Shown in pieces: positions 23,756-31,893 of a stretch of 64,000 nt of DNA. Position 1 is the stretch's first letter, and each line of letters opens with the position of its first letter. The translations under genes and the position numbers were made by a program. The stretch spans positions 1-64,000 of the forward strand of contig NZ_JAPEOR010000004.1 of the NCBI RefSeq assembly GCF_026341125.1, in the 5' to 3' direction. The notes beneath the pieces were generated by a model. It had not been told where the DNA came from and did no database searches. It saw nothing but the letters and a program-made list of their open reading frames with translations. This DNA is from Streptomyces sp. NBC_01142. GTDB taxonomy: Bacteria; Actinomycetota; Actinomycetes; Streptomycetales; Streptomycetaceae.

Positions 23756-24076
23756 TCAGACGCTGGCGGGATGCGGTTTGGGGGTGTTCGCGACTGGTTC
23801 GGCGGGGTCCGCCTGCCAACCAGGCATGAGCATTCGGCCGCGTGTGATCACTTCGTAGGGGACGCGCGAGTACGGGCCGTCGTAGGACGGTTTGACCTCG
23901 GACTTCCCACAGCCAGCACCGAGGCAGGTCCGACAGTGTCCCGTGCGTACACGGGCGTTTACACGCACGAGCCAGCCATTCTCGTAGACGTTGACCGGGG
24001 CGTACGAGCGGTCGGGCCACAAAGTGGTCATGGTCTTGCCGCTGTGGGTGCTTACACACCATCGGGTCACGGTCAT
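23756..24076 (-). CDS. Hypothetical protein with a CxxC motif (106 aa)
   Basis: ATG at 24076 (MTVTRWCVSTHSGKTMTTLW). A single Cys cluster HCRTCLGAGCGKSE around residue 50 suggests a zinc or redox site. The rest is rich in Tyr and Arg (NGWLVRVNARVR, YDGPYSRVPYEVITRGRMLM). First array gene to the right of the caspase island. Function unknown. Confidence 0.7.
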   Translation of the reverse strand: MTVTRWCVSTHSGKTMTTLWPDRSYAPVNVYENGWLVRVNARVRTGHCRTCLGAGCGKSEVKPSYDGPYSRVPYEVITRGRMLMPGWQADPAEPVANTPKPHPASV

Positions 24077-24133
24077 TGGGTGGCCTCATGCTCCTTGACG
24101 GGTCGGATGGTGCACAGAACGTCGTACACGCGC

Positions 24134-24164
24134 ACTGTGGAGCGGCGGCCGGCAAGCCGCGCAA
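24134..24164 (-). promoter_or_regulatory. Array promoter module for 23756-24076
   Basis: TTGCGCGGCTTGCC and CACAGT, exact frame; one of the best copies. Confidence 0.65.
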
Positions 24165-24373
24165 ACAGTGGATGGGCGGCGGCCCGGGTCCCGGGCGCGC
24201 GCCATGAGGCCGGGCCGACAGACACACGACACACGACACACAGTCAGAACACAGGACCCGCAGCCGGTTCGGCGGCCTCGTCAGGACCGGCCGCTCGTGC
24301 CTCGGCGGTCTTCGACGACGTGGGCTCCGGCGGCAGGATGCGGAACCTGTGCCCGTCCTCGGCGGTGAGGGCT

Positions 24374-24544
24374 CTATGCGTCGGGCGTATCGCTCCAGCG
24401 TTCCTCGGCGCTGGGGTCGTAGTGCTCGCGAACGACGGGGTTCTTGTCGTGGATGTGCTCGGGGGACTTATGGCACACGAGGGTTCGGAGGTTGAGGGTG
24501 TGGGTCTTAAGGCATCTGGCGTGGGTGTGGTGCTTGAGTGGCAT
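24374..24544 (-). CDS. Small Cys/His protein, paralogue of 10674-10865 (56 aa)
   Basis: ATG at 24544 with GGAGGAAG upstream. The product MPLKHHTHARCLKTHTLNLR continues to TLVCHKSPEHIHD, then HYDPSAEERWSDTPDA, and stops at a TAG. It shares R-C, C-x-KSP-x-H and the [FY]DP ... E-x-W order with 10674-10865. After the TAG, a neighbouring frame continues to 24244 with coding character (HRALTAEDGHRFRILPPEPT, then an Ala/Glu-rich end) but has no start codon. The gene may therefore have been about 100 residues long before a frameshift near 24373. Confidence 0.65.
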   Translation of the reverse strand: MPLKHHTHARCLKTHTLNLRTLVCHKSPEHIHDKNPVVREHYDPSAEERWSDTPDA

Positions 24545-24594
24545 GAGTCTTCCTCCGGTAGCGGGGCAGGGGCGGGGCAGGCTCGCGGGACGGG

Positions 24595-24621
24595 CCGGGG
24601 GCCCCGATGGCGGGGCCCCGG
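24595..24621 (-). terminator. Hairpin terminator of 24632-25420
   Basis: CCGGGG(G)CCCCG pairs with CGGGGCCCCGG with one bulged base. Confidence 0.6.
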
Positions 24622-24631
24622 GTCGGAGTGG

Positions 24632-25420
24632 TCAGCGGCTGGAGAGGATGCGGCCGTTGCGGACGAGCGGGTGTGTGCAGTCGCCCGCGTCGGCGGCGTG
24701 GGTGAGCTGGGCGGTGTGGAGGCGGGACAAGTTGGTCCAGAACCGGTACAGGTGCGGCTTGTCCGGGCGCGAGTAGTGCGGCGGCCGGGCGATGTAGCCG
24801 GTGGGGGCGGCGGCGTAGGGGACCATTTCGGCTTCGAGTTCGACCCAGGCGCGCTGGTGCTCGGGGTCGATGCCGTAGATCCGGTACACGGCGTAGATGC
24901 CCCAGTCGTCGGCGTGGTCGCGGGCGGTGCCGATCTGGTCGGCGGCGGTCTGGTCGTGGCCGTCGGGGTCGTACGGCCAGTCCGCGAACGTGCAGTGGAG
25001 GGTGCAGGCGGGGGTGGCGGGCTGGTCGCTGGTGGCGGGGCGCAGGTCGATGCCCTGGCGGCCTCGGCGGCTGATCGGGGCCTTCGAGCACTTGAGGCGC
25101 TCACCGGCGCTGCCCGCACCGCCCCCGTCGCCGACGCGGGTGGGGAGCTGGATGCGGTAGGCGAGGGCGCAGTTCCCGCAGTCGGCGCCGGGGGCTGCGG
25201 TGAGGGGCTGTCGGCTGGCGGGGTGGATGCCCTGGCCGAGGAGGGCGCGGACGTTGGCGTTGCCTGCCAGGGCGGGGATATGCGGGTACCGGCGGGGCCC
25301 GGCGGTCGTGGCGTCGGCCGTGTCGGCGGCGGCCGCGCGGGCCGCGGTCGCGGCCGGGGCGGCAGGCAGCGTCCCGGCAGGCAGGGTCGCGGCGGTGGCG
25401 GTGGCGGTGGATATGGACAT
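24632..25420 (-). CDS. Hypothetical protein with Ala-rich N-terminus and Cys clusters (262 aa)
   Basis: ATG at 25420. Residues 1-40 are a low-complexity Ala/Thr stretch (MSISTATATAATLPAGTLPA) that does not look like a signal peptide because it has no basic start. The globular part follows with ADCGNCALAYRIQL, RLKCSKAPI and ACTLHCTFADWPYD, probably a zinc site, and then a long alpha/beta region with WGIYAVYRIYGIDPEHQRAW. Function unknown. Single-gene unit. Confidence 0.73.
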   Translation of the reverse strand: MSISTATATAATLPAGTLPAAPAATAARAAAADTADATTAGPRRYPHIPALAGNANVRALLGQGIHPASRQPLTAAPGADCGNCALAYRIQLPTRVGDGGGAGSAGERLKCSKAPISRRGRQGIDLRPATSDQPATPACTLHCTFADWPYDPDGHDQTAADQIGTARDHADDWGIYAVYRIYGIDPEHQRAWVELEAEMVPYAAAPTGYIARPPHYSRPDKPHLYRFWTNLSRLHTAQLTHAADAGDCTHPLVRNGRILSSR

Positions 25421-25534
25421 GCGGGGTTCTCCTTCGAACGCGCGGTGTGCGCAACCGGGTTGGCTAGGTGGTGGGTTGGTGACGGGGCCGAGGGGGCGGG
25501 GTGGTGGTCACCGCTCCCCCGGCCCGGTGACCGC

Positions 25535-25565
25535 ACAGTGCCGGTGCACGGGACAAGCGGAGCAA
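25535..25565 (-). promoter_or_regulatory. Array promoter module for 24632-25420
   Basis: TTGCTCCGCTTGTC and CACTGT in the standard frame. Confidence 0.55.
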
Positions 25566-25637
25566 CACGGCCGGACGGCCGGGCGGACCGGACGAGCCGG
25601 GGTGGCCGGGCACGGCGGCGGGCGCCGGGTACGGCAA

Positions 25638-25674
25638 CAGCCCCCAGCCCGCGCGATGCGGGAGCTGGGGGCTG
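25638..25674 (-). terminator. Hairpin terminator of the methyltransferase gene
   Basis: CAGCCCCCAGC and its complement around a 15-nt loop, 5 nt past the stop. Confidence 0.65.
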
Positions 25675-25678
25675 GAGG

Positions 25679-26761
25679 TCAGGCTGCCTGTGCTCCGGGG
25701 CGGGCGGCGAGTTGCGGGGCCATCGCCCGGCGGATGACCGCCTCCGCGAAGACCGGCGGCATCGCGTTGCCGACCTGTTCGTACTGCTTGGTCCGGGTGC
25801 CCTGGAAGGGGTGCGTCGGCGGGAAGGTCTGGAGCGCGGCCGCGTCGGCGACGGACACCCGGATCATGTCCTTGCGGCCGCCGCGGTAGGCGGGCAGCGA
25901 ATCGGCGTCCACCAGACGGGTGTCCGCGATCCAGCGGCCCGCGTCGCGTTCCCCGTACAGGGTGGCGCGGCTTCCGGAGCCGCCCACGCAGGAGGGGTCC
26001 GGGCCGCCCGCTGCGGTGCCGACCGCGACGGTGAGCGCCGGGCGGTGCGTCATCCCCCAGCCCAGTGCCTGCGCCATCGACACCCACGGCAGCAGATCAG
26101 GGTTGCCGCCGTCCTGGTCGGTGCTGCGGGCGTAGCGGCGGTGGGTCGGCGCGGGCAGTACCGCCTCGTCGTCCTCGTCGTGCCGTCGGGCCACGAGTAC
26201 GGCGCGGGCCCGGGTCTGCGGGACGCCGTACTCCTCGGCGTGCAGGCGGCCCGTCACCACCGTGTAGCCCTCGCATCGCAGGATCGCGGCTATCGAGTCC
26301 CACACGGGCAGCACGGTGGGCACCTGTTCCAGCATCACGGTGCGATACGGGCGTCCGGTGTCCAGGGCCTCAAGGACCCAGCGCAGTGGTTCCAGGACCA
26401 GGCCGGTGCGTTCGTCGTCCAGGGTGGCCAGACCCGCGCGGATGTCTTTGCGCGCGGCCAGCTGGGACGCGAAGTGCAGCACCGTGTCCAGGGCGCGGCG
26501 CCCGGCGCCTTTCCCGCCGATCGAGTACGGCTGGCACGGCGGTGAACCGATCAAGTCCGTCGCGGTGGGGAAATCGGAGGGACTGTAGGCGCGGACGTCG
26601 CCCTCGACGGTGTCGAGCCCGGCGGCCCGGCGGGTCTCACAGGCGGCATGGTCGTGCTCGATACCGGTCACGGACAGGCCGAGTTGGGTCGCGGCGACGT
26701 CCCAGCCTCCCGGGCCACCGAACAAATCAACTATCTCAACCCGGGCTGCATCCTCAGACAT
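25679..26761 (-). CDS. C5-cytosine DNA methyltransferase (360 aa)
   Basis: ATG at 26761. Motifs in order: I VDLFGGPGGWD (binds S-adenosylmethionine), IV IGSPPCQPYS with catalytic Cys76, VI MLEQVPTVLP (EQV in place of the usual ENV), VIII QTRARAVLVARR, then a variable target-recognition region of about 100 residues, IX/X near LQTFPPTHP and EQVGNAMPP. It transfers a methyl group to carbon 5 of cytosine. No restriction enzyme gene is adjacent, so it looks like an orphan methylase that may protect the element or mark its DNA. Its promoter module is poor. Confidence 0.93.
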   Translation of the reverse strand: MSEDAARVEIVDLFGGPGGWDVAATQLGLSVTGIEHDHAACETRRAAGLDTVEGDVRAYSPSDFPTATDLIGSPPCQPYSIGGKGAGRRALDTVLHFASQLAARKDIRAGLATLDDERTGLVLEPLRWVLEALDTGRPYRTVMLEQVPTVLPVWDSIAAILRCEGYTVVTGRLHAEEYGVPQTRARAVLVARRHDEDDEAVLPAPTHRRYARSTDQDGGNPDLLPWVSMAQALGWGMTHRPALTVAVGTAAGGPDPSCVGGSGSRATLYGERDAGRWIADTRLVDADSLPAYRGGRKDMIRVSVADAAALQTFPPTHPFQGTRTKQYEQVGNAMPPVFAEAVIRRAMAPQLAARPGAQAA

Positions 26762-27102
26762 GGGTGGGTTCTCGCTTCCTCGATGCGGGTCACCGGGAAA
26801 GCACCCGGCCGGAATGGACCAGCCGAGAAAGCCACAAACAGGAACAAGCACCGCAAACACACAACACCCGTACACAGACCGCCAGTTGCGCGGCACAGCG
26901 GCGGACGCGGCAGGGACGCGGGCGGACGCAGGACGCACGGGGCAGGCGCGGCGGACGGGGCACGGCAGCGGCGCGACGGACGCGGGGGCGGCGGCGGCAG
27001 GCGCGGCGCGGGGGCGGGCAGGGGCACGGGGGCGAACGCGGCAACGGCCCGCCCCCAGGTGTACAGGGGACAGGCCAGTGTTGGCGCGGCGATCGCGGAG
27101 GG
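26762..27102. other. Leader/intergenic stretch between methyltransferase and next gene
   Basis: Contains a degenerate module (26826-26856) and an AC-rich tract around 26830-26890, unlike its surroundings. A weak stem at about 27045-27080 may end the gene at 27103. No ORF with coding character. Confidence 0.4.
26826..26856 (-). promoter_or_regulatory. Degenerate array promoter module for 25679-26761
   Basis: TTGCGGTGCTTGTT is clear; the -10 position reads CTTTCT. Confidence 0.35.
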
Positions 27103-27861
27103 TCAGGAACGCGGCATGGTGACCAGCGACTTGGCGGCGAGCGGAGCGCGGTCCAGCTTGAATGCGAACCAGCGGGACACCTCGTGCCGCTTGTAGTGGC
27201 GGGGCGGGAAGCCGTTGTGGAAGTCAACGAGGACGCCTGAGTCCTCCACAGCGGTGACCGTGCCGGTGGGCCAGTGGCCGGAGGCGAGCCCGTCGTACGT
27301 CAGCCGGTCGCCTACCCCCACGGGGGCCTGGATCTCTCCGCCGGTGTACCGCGTGTACCGGATCATCACTTCAGGGGTACCGGCGGGCACCTCCAGAGCC
27401 CGCTCGGTGAGCGTGTCGACCAGGTGCTCCCGGGTCAGGGCGTACAGCGGCTCTGTGCGATACGAGTTCTGCGGGTCGTATACGCCCCGGGCCATGCGCT
27501 CGAAGAGCGGGCGCAGGTCCCCGGCTTCCGGAGCGAGGCGGACGAACGCGAGCCGCATGCCCTCGTCGTCCAGGGCGGGCGGGTATCCCCGGTTGTCGGC
27601 GTCGGCGAGCACGGCGTGTGCGCACTCGCGGGCGATGTCGGCCGGGTGGCGGGGCGCGCGGTGGGCGCCGTCGAGGAGCGCGCGGCAGCCGGTGCAGGTC
27701 GCCGGGTCCCCGGTGAGCAGCACCGGGTCGAACGGCGTGTACGGCTCCACGACCGCGTAGCGGTTGGCGTCACAAGCGACGTCGATCAGGAAGCCGGTGT
27801 GGGAGTTGAACAGGCCCTCGTGGACGAGGCCGTTGAGGCCGGTGACATTGCGACGGTCCAT
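27103..27861 (-). CDS. Hypothetical protein with CTGC motif (252 aa)
   Basis: ATG at 27861 with AAGGAAC upstream (MDRRNVTGLNGLVHEGLFNS). Residue about 55 has a single ATCTGCRALLDGAH motif. The C-terminal third has VGVGDRLTYDGLASGHWPTG and VTAVEDSGVLVDFHNG, the pattern of a small SH3/KOW-like barrel. No catalytic residues recognised. Single-gene unit. Confidence 0.75.
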   Translation of the reverse strand: MDRRNVTGLNGLVHEGLFNSHTGFLIDVACDANRYAVVEPYTPFDPVLLTGDPATCTGCRALLDGAHRAPRHPADIARECAHAVLADADNRGYPPALDDEGMRLAFVRLAPEAGDLRPLFERMARGVYDPQNSYRTEPLYALTREHLVDTLTERALEVPAGTPEVMIRYTRYTGGEIQAPVGVGDRLTYDGLASGHWPTGTVTAVEDSGVLVDFHNGFPPRHYKRHEVSRWFAFKLDRAPLAAKSLVTMPRS

Positions 27862-27943
27862 GTGGTGTTCCTTGCATCCTTTTGGTCCGGTGAGGTGGCC
27901 CGAGCGGGGAACGGGTGACACCCCTGCCCGCTCGGTGCCCCGT

Positions 27944-27974
27944 ACCGTGGCCCGGCAGCCAGCAAGCCCCGCAA
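27944..27974 (-). promoter_or_regulatory. Array promoter module for 27103-27861
   Basis: TTGCGGGGCTTGCT and CACGGT, exact frame. Confidence 0.65.
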
Positions 27975-28020
27975 GCAGGAGCCGTCACCACACAGGTGTC
28001 GGCGGGGTGAACGCGGCATC

Positions 28021-28048
28021 GGCCCACCCCGGGGTGCGGGGGTGGGCC
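28021..28048 (-). terminator. Hairpin terminator of 28066-28503
   Basis: GGCCCACCCC and GGGGTGGGCC arms. Confidence 0.65.
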
Positions 28049-28065
28049 GTCCGGCGTGGTGCGAG

Positions 28066-28503
28066 TCAGTTCCGGGTCTGCTCCTGGTCCTGGTCCAGGC
28101 GCTTGATGGAGTCGACGCGCAGCGCGACGGTGTCGGCGCCGGTCTCGTCTCCGTCCAGGAGGTAGCGCTCCTCGGCGTCCTGTACGGAGGCGGCAGGCAG
28201 GCTGAAGGCGATCATCTCGGTGCGGAACACGATTACTTCGTAGGTAGCCGCAGGGTCTGGGCAAGCGCCGCTGTTGGTCCGGTTGCTCAGGCCCATGGAT
28301 GCTTCGATCTGCTCAGCCTCCGCGTCTTCGTCCTGGGCGCACGGCTCGCACGGGTCGAGCTCGGTGCACTCCGGTGGGCGGTTGCCGTTCGGGCAAGCCA
28401 GCCCGTCATCATCCTCGGTGTCGTGTCCGGCGCCCTCCGGCCGGGGCAGGGTCTGGTGCCCGGCACCAGGCAGGGCGGGGACGGCGGGTTCGCAATCGGG
28501 CAT
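28066..28503 (-). CDS. Acidic Cys-containing hypothetical protein (145 aa)
   Basis: ATG at 28503 with GGAGGTCC ideally placed. The first 60 residues are disordered and hold scattered Cys (LACPNGNRPPECTELDPCEP then CAQDEDAEAE), possibly one metal site. The second half is a small beta-rich domain (YEVIVFRTEMIAFSLPAASV, LLDGDETGADTVALRVDSIK) like many phage accessory proteins. Function unknown. Confidence 0.75.
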   Translation of the reverse strand: MPDCEPAVPALPGAGHQTLPRPEGAGHDTEDDDGLACPNGNRPPECTELDPCEPCAQDEDAEAEQIEASMGLSNRTNSGACPDPAATYEVIVFRTEMIAFSLPAASVQDAEERYLLDGDETGADTVALRVDSIKRLDQDQEQTRN

Positions 28504-28583
28504 GGCGGGACCTCCGGGCGTGGGGATAGGTCGGGCCCGAGGGTGCGGGGCGGTGGTCACCGCTCCCCGGGGCTGGTGGCCGC

Positions 28584-28614
28584 ACCATGACCGGGCGGCC
28601 GGCAAGGCCCGCAA
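28584..28614 (-). promoter_or_regulatory. Array promoter module for 28066-28503
   Basis: TTGCGGGCCTTGCC and CATGGT, exact frame. Confidence 0.65.
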
Positions 28615-28630
28615 CGTCGCGGCAGACAGG

Positions 28631-28669
28631 GGCCCTCGAACCCGCAGGGGTGCCGGGGGTTCGAGGGCC
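28631..28669 (-). terminator. Hairpin terminator of 28686-29084
   Basis: GGCCCTCGAACCC and its perfect 13-nt complement. Confidence 0.7.
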
Positions 28670-28685
28670 GGGAGCGGGGGCGGGT

Positions 28686-29084
28686 TTAGGTGTCGAGCTC
28701 GCCGCGCTCTTCCATGACGTCGGTCAGGGCGTCCAGCCGCAGCGCGTCGTCTTCACCGTGGATGGTGTTGTAGCTCTCGGCCTTGCGCTGTTCGGGCGTG
28801 AGGGATTCGGCGAGGGAGCGGGCTTGGGCGTACACGATGTCGGCCGCAGTGCGGTCGACGGGGTCGGGATCGGTGTAGGCGCGGCGGGCGTGGATGAGGG
28901 TGAGGTGGCGCTGGGCGATGCGCAGCGCGGCGGCCGCACCGGTGGTGGTGTAGACGGTGACGCGGGTGGGGTTGTGCGCGTCGTCGACAGCCGGGGTCTG
29001 GACTTCGCCGGTGGAGGCGGGCTCGAAGGAGAGGTGCGCGGCCTGGGCGGTGAAGTCGTGTGCGTGCAGCGTGTACTTGAACAT
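28686..29084 (-). CDS. Hypothetical protein (132 aa)
   Basis: ATG at 29084 (MFKYTLHAHDFTAQAAHLSF). A beta-rich start is followed by helices (AAALRIAQRHLTLIHARRAY) and a charged end (TDVMEERGELDT). No Cys cluster, membrane segment or known motif. Single-gene unit with a clear module and hairpin. Confidence 0.75.
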   Translation of the reverse strand: MFKYTLHAHDFTAQAAHLSFEPASTGEVQTPAVDDAHNPTRVTVYTTTGAAAALRIAQRHLTLIHARRAYTDPDPVDRTAADIVYAQARSLAESLTPEQRKAESYNTIHGEDDALRLDALTDVMEERGELDT

Positions 29085-29146
29085 GAACAGACGGGCCCTT
29101 TCCGGGACTTGAGTTCGGAGAGGCGGCGGTCAGCCGCGAGGTGGGC

Positions 29147-29177
29147 ACCGTCGTGGCGTGACGGGCAAGGCGGGCAA
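29147..29177 (-). promoter_or_regulatory. Array promoter module for 28686-29084
   Basis: TTGCCCGCCTTGCC and GACGGT, exact frame. Confidence 0.6.
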
Positions 29178-29230
29178 CTGCAGCGGTCGGGGAGGCGTGG
29201 GGTGCGCCCTGCGCCGGGCCGATGGGAGTA

Positions 29231-29279
29231 GGCGCCCGCCCCGGCCGTCCTCGTGGAGCAGACAGCCGGGGCGGGCGCC
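29231..29279 (-). terminator. Hairpin terminator of 29285-29911
   Basis: GGCGCCCGCCCCGGC and its perfect 15-nt complement, 5 nt past the stop. Confidence 0.75.
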
Positions 29280-29284
29280 GGGTG

Positions 29285-29911
29285 TTAGACCGGATCGGCG
29301 ATCGGGTCGGGGTAGGGCCAGATGGGCATGTCGCGGGCGCCCTGGCAGGTCAGGAGGTCGATGGTCTCGCCGTCCTCCAGGCGCCCGCCGCTGAATCCGG
29401 TGGAGCTCGGGGTGCCCTGCCACCAGGAGCGGGCCAGGGCGTAGGCCGCCTCCTGAGAGGGAGCCCGGACCAGGAACCGGTAGGTGTGCTCCTTGCTGGT
29501 CTGCATCCACAGTCGGTACACCCGGCGACGGGCGGGCACTCCACGGTCGCCGCCAGCGGTGAATGCCGCCTTGATGGTGTGGCGGCAATGGTTGGTGTGC
29601 AGGAGGGTGATGTCGTCGCGGGTCCGGCGGTGAATGAGTCGTAGCTCGTCCAGGTCGCCGATTGCGATCGGGCGGCGGGTGCGCTGATTGTCTGGAACGG
29701 GGCGCACCACGCCGGCGCGGTCCTCCCTCTGGTCTGGGGCGATGAGCGCGGTGCGGGTGTGTGGGTCGAAGGCGTGGACGATGTAGCGGGTGGTCAGTCC
29801 CGTCCGGGGCTCGACGGTGGCGGCCGAGCCGATGCCGAACGCGGTGGTGGCGGTGACGGGCTGGTCGGCCCAGGTACAGCCGGGGTACATGTCCGGCGGC
29901 GGGGTCAACAC
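29285..29911 (-). CDS. Hypothetical protein (208 aa)
   Basis: GTG at 29911 with AAGGACA upstream (VLTPPPDMYPGCTWADQPVT). An ATG nine codons on is less well placed. The central region (LRLIHRRTRDDITLLHTN HC) and a C-terminal domain (YRFLVRAPSQEAAYALARSW, then ETIDLLTCQGARDMPIWPYP) suggest two small domains. Function unknown. Confidence 0.73.
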   Translation of the reverse strand: MLTPPPDMYPGCTWADQPVTATTAFGIGSAATVEPRTGLTTRYIVHAFDPHTRTALIAPDQREDRAGVVRPVPDNQRTRRPIAIGDLDELRLIHRRTRDDITLLHTNHCRHTIKAAFTAGGDRGVPARRRVYRLWMQTSKEHTYRFLVRAPSQEAAYALARSWWQGTPSSTGFSGGRLEDGETIDLLTCQGARDMPIWPYPDPIADPV

Positions 29912-29968
29912 GTGGTTGGTGTCCTTCCGTGCGGCGCGCAGTCCGGCAGGGGTGCCGGACGCGGGGCC

Positions 29969-29999
29969 ACGGTGGGGGCCCGGTAAGCAAGCCGGGCAA
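29969..29999 (-). promoter_or_regulatory. Array promoter module for 29285-29911
   Basis: TTGCCCGGCTTGCT and CACCGT, exact frame. Confidence 0.62.
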
Positions 30000-30021
30000 C
30001 ACCGGGAGGCGAACACGGGAC

Positions 30022-30058
30022 GGCCCCCGGCGCCGCGCGATGGCGGGCGTCGGGGGCC
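30022..30058 (-). terminator. Hairpin terminator of 30069-30332
   Basis: GGCCCCCG and CGGGGGCC outer arms with a partly paired GC interior. Confidence 0.6.
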
Positions 30059-30068
30059 TGAACATTGT

Positions 30069-30332
30069 CTAGTTGGTGGGCCAGAGGCAGATGGCGAGCA
30101 CGGCGTCGTCCGGGGCCTTGGTGTAGTCGTTGGGACGGTCCTGGGCCTGGCGTGCCTCCTCGGTCATGTAGTGCTCGCCGCTCCATTCGGTCTCGGCGTG
30201 GTACATCGATGGGTCGACCTCGTCGAGCGGTGAGAAGCCGTTGCCTTCGGCGTCCTTGGACAGGATCACGATCGTGTCGCCGGGTAGGTGGTCGACTTTG
30301 GCGAGCTCTCTGCGGAGTTCAGCAAGCGTCAT
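30069..30332 (-). CDS. Small phage-type hypothetical protein (87 aa)
   Basis: ATG at 30332 with GGAGAACCC. The start MTLAELRRELAKVDHLPGDT followed by IVILSKDAEGNGFSPLDEVD is the layout of small proteins common in actinophages and plasmids (a short helix, then a strand and D-x-EGN). Their function is not known to me. Single-gene unit. Confidence 0.78.
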   Translation of the reverse strand: MTLAELRRELAKVDHLPGDTIVILSKDAEGNGFSPLDEVDPSMYHAETEWSGEHYMTEEARQAQDRPNDYTKAPDDAVLAICLWPTN

Positions 30333-30485
30333 GGGTTCTCCGTTGGATCGCGGGTACGGGGCGTCGGGACGTAGTTGCGGTAGGTGGCCGGGCCGCGGGG
30401 CGAGGGGCACGCGGCGCAGCCCGGCCGAGGCCGGTCGCCATCGGGCACGGAGGGGGTTCGTGCGGAGGCGTTCCGGCTGGAGCTC

Positions 30486-30516
30486 ACTCTCGAGAGCGGC
30501 ACCCTTAGACCCGCAA
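30486..30516 (-). promoter_or_regulatory. Array promoter module for 30069-30332
   Basis: TTGCGGGTCTAAGG and GAGAGT; -10 weak. Confidence 0.45.
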
Positions 30517-30592
30517 CCCCCAGCGCGGCGGCCACGCACCGTGCCTCGGCCGGGGGCGTGGCGCGCGGTGGCGAGGTCCCGGGAGCGCGAAC

Positions 30593-30624
30593 GGCCCGCT
30601 CCGGTCACGTGGCCGGAGCGGGCC
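30593..30624 (-). terminator. Hairpin terminator of 30633-31577
   Basis: GGCCCGCTCCGG and its perfect complement, 8-nt loop. Confidence 0.72.
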
Positions 30625-30632
30625 CTAGTTGG

Positions 30633-31577
30633 TCAGAGGTTGATCGGGATCGGGAAGGTGACTCGGTACAGGGCGGTGGACTTCTGGTCCGGGACGAGCT
30701 TCCAGCCGGACGCGTTGATGTCCTCGGGGACTGCGGCTTCGTCCATGGCCATGCGCAGCACCTCGTCGGCCCAGCCGAGCGTCTCAGTGTCGAAGGGGCC
30801 GGTGTCGTCGGCTGTGTCGATCTCGCTGTTCCCGGCGAACACAGCGCACACGCGGGCGAGGTCGGTGAGGTCGATCAGAGCGGACGTAGCCTCGGGCGCC
30901 GCCTGGCGCAGGATCTGGCCGACCTTGACGCCTGCGGTGCCCAGTGGCGCCTTCGGCTGGCTGTCACGGGTGAGGCCGCACGGGCACTGGGTCTCGTGCC
31001 AGTCGAAGTCGTTGCCGCAGGCGCACCACCAGGAGGCGAAGTGCCATGTCCACTCCCAGCCGCCGATCGGGTACAGGCCCTCGGCGTCGGGGCTGACGAT
31101 GGTGGCGGCCGTATCGCTGCCTTCGTCCAGGTACTGCCAGCGGATGTGCACGACGACCGCGCGGCGGGCGCCTCGGCCGGTGACCTTGCGCTTGCGGGCT
31201 GTCTTGCGGGACTGCGGAGTGGCGGTGGTGATCGAGGCGTTCGCGCCTCGGCTGAGGCCCCGCCAGGGAACGTGCACGGCGACGGCCTGGATCTCCTCAC
31301 CCTCTTCGCGGTTCCGGCTGGGGCCGCCTTCGATGATGTGGACGGTGTCCTGACTGTCCGCGCGGCCCTCGATGACGTGGATGGTGTCGACGCAGTCGTA
31401 GCCGTCCTCGTCGGCCATACGGAGGGTCTGGTTGGACAGGGCTCGGACTGCGTCGAGGGCGAAGTGGGGACTCAGCCAGCCGTTCCACCGGTTGGTCGGG
31501 TCCAGGGTGCAGTCGAACGGGCCGAGCATGTCGTCGATACAGACGCGAGTGGCGATCGTCTTACGGGTGGGGTTCAC
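30633..31577 (-). CDS. Hypothetical protein with central zinc ribbon (314 aa)
   Basis: GTG at 31577 (VNPTRKTIATRVCIDDMLGP), GGAGAG about 12 nt upstream. Near residue 195, WWCACGNDFDWHETQCPCG has the spacing of a zinc ribbon. Before it lies a basic KTARKRKVTGRGARRAVVV stretch, and after it helices. The combination suggests nucleic-acid contact, but no family was recognised. Confidence 0.73.
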   Translation of the reverse strand: MNPTRKTIATRVCIDDMLGPFDCTLDPTNRWNGWLSPHFALDAVRALSNQTLRMADEDGYDCVDTIHVIEGRADSQDTVHIIEGGPSRNREEGEEIQAVAVHVPWRGLSRGANASITTATPQSRKTARKRKVTGRGARRAVVVHIRWQYLDEGSDTAATIVSPDAEGLYPIGGWEWTWHFASWWCACGNDFDWHETQCPCGLTRDSQPKAPLGTAGVKVGQILRQAAPEATSALIDLTDLARVCAVFAGNSEIDTADDTGPFDTETLGWADEVLRMAMDEAAVPEDINASGWKLVPDQKSTALYRVTFPIPINL

Positions 31578-31758
31578 GGGTCTTTCTCTCCGTTCGCGCG
31601 TGGTTTGCCCCGTGGGCCGCGCCGCAGCCCGGCGCAAGGGGGGGCTGGGTGAGGTCGGCGGCTTCGCTGCCGGGGCGGTGGTGGGGCCGCGATTTGGCGG
31701 CGGGGCCGGTCGCCGCCGTGCACGAGGAGGGCTCGTGCGGGGCGTTCCGGCTGCCCAG

Positions 31759-31789
31759 ACGGTGCCGCTCGGGACGGCTAGGCCCGCAA
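31759..31789 (-). promoter_or_regulatory. Array promoter module for 30633-31577
   Basis: TTGCGGGCCTAGCC and CACCGT, exact frame. Confidence 0.62.
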
Positions 31790-31843
31790 CCCCCGGGCGC
31801 TGCACGGAAAGCAGCAGTGGCCGAGACGGGGGCAGGCGTGATG

Positions 31844-31879
31844 CCGCCGCCCCCGGACCGGTGGGCGCGGGGGCGGCGG
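31844..31879 (-). terminator. Hairpin terminator of 31894-33150
   Basis: CCGCCGCCCCCG and its complement around 12 nt. Confidence 0.68.
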
Positions 31880-31893
31880 GATGGTGGGTTAGG

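Noticed and set aside
25679..26761. Classical restriction-modification pair
   Set aside because: No adjacent gene has a restriction nuclease motif; the neighbours are independent array units.
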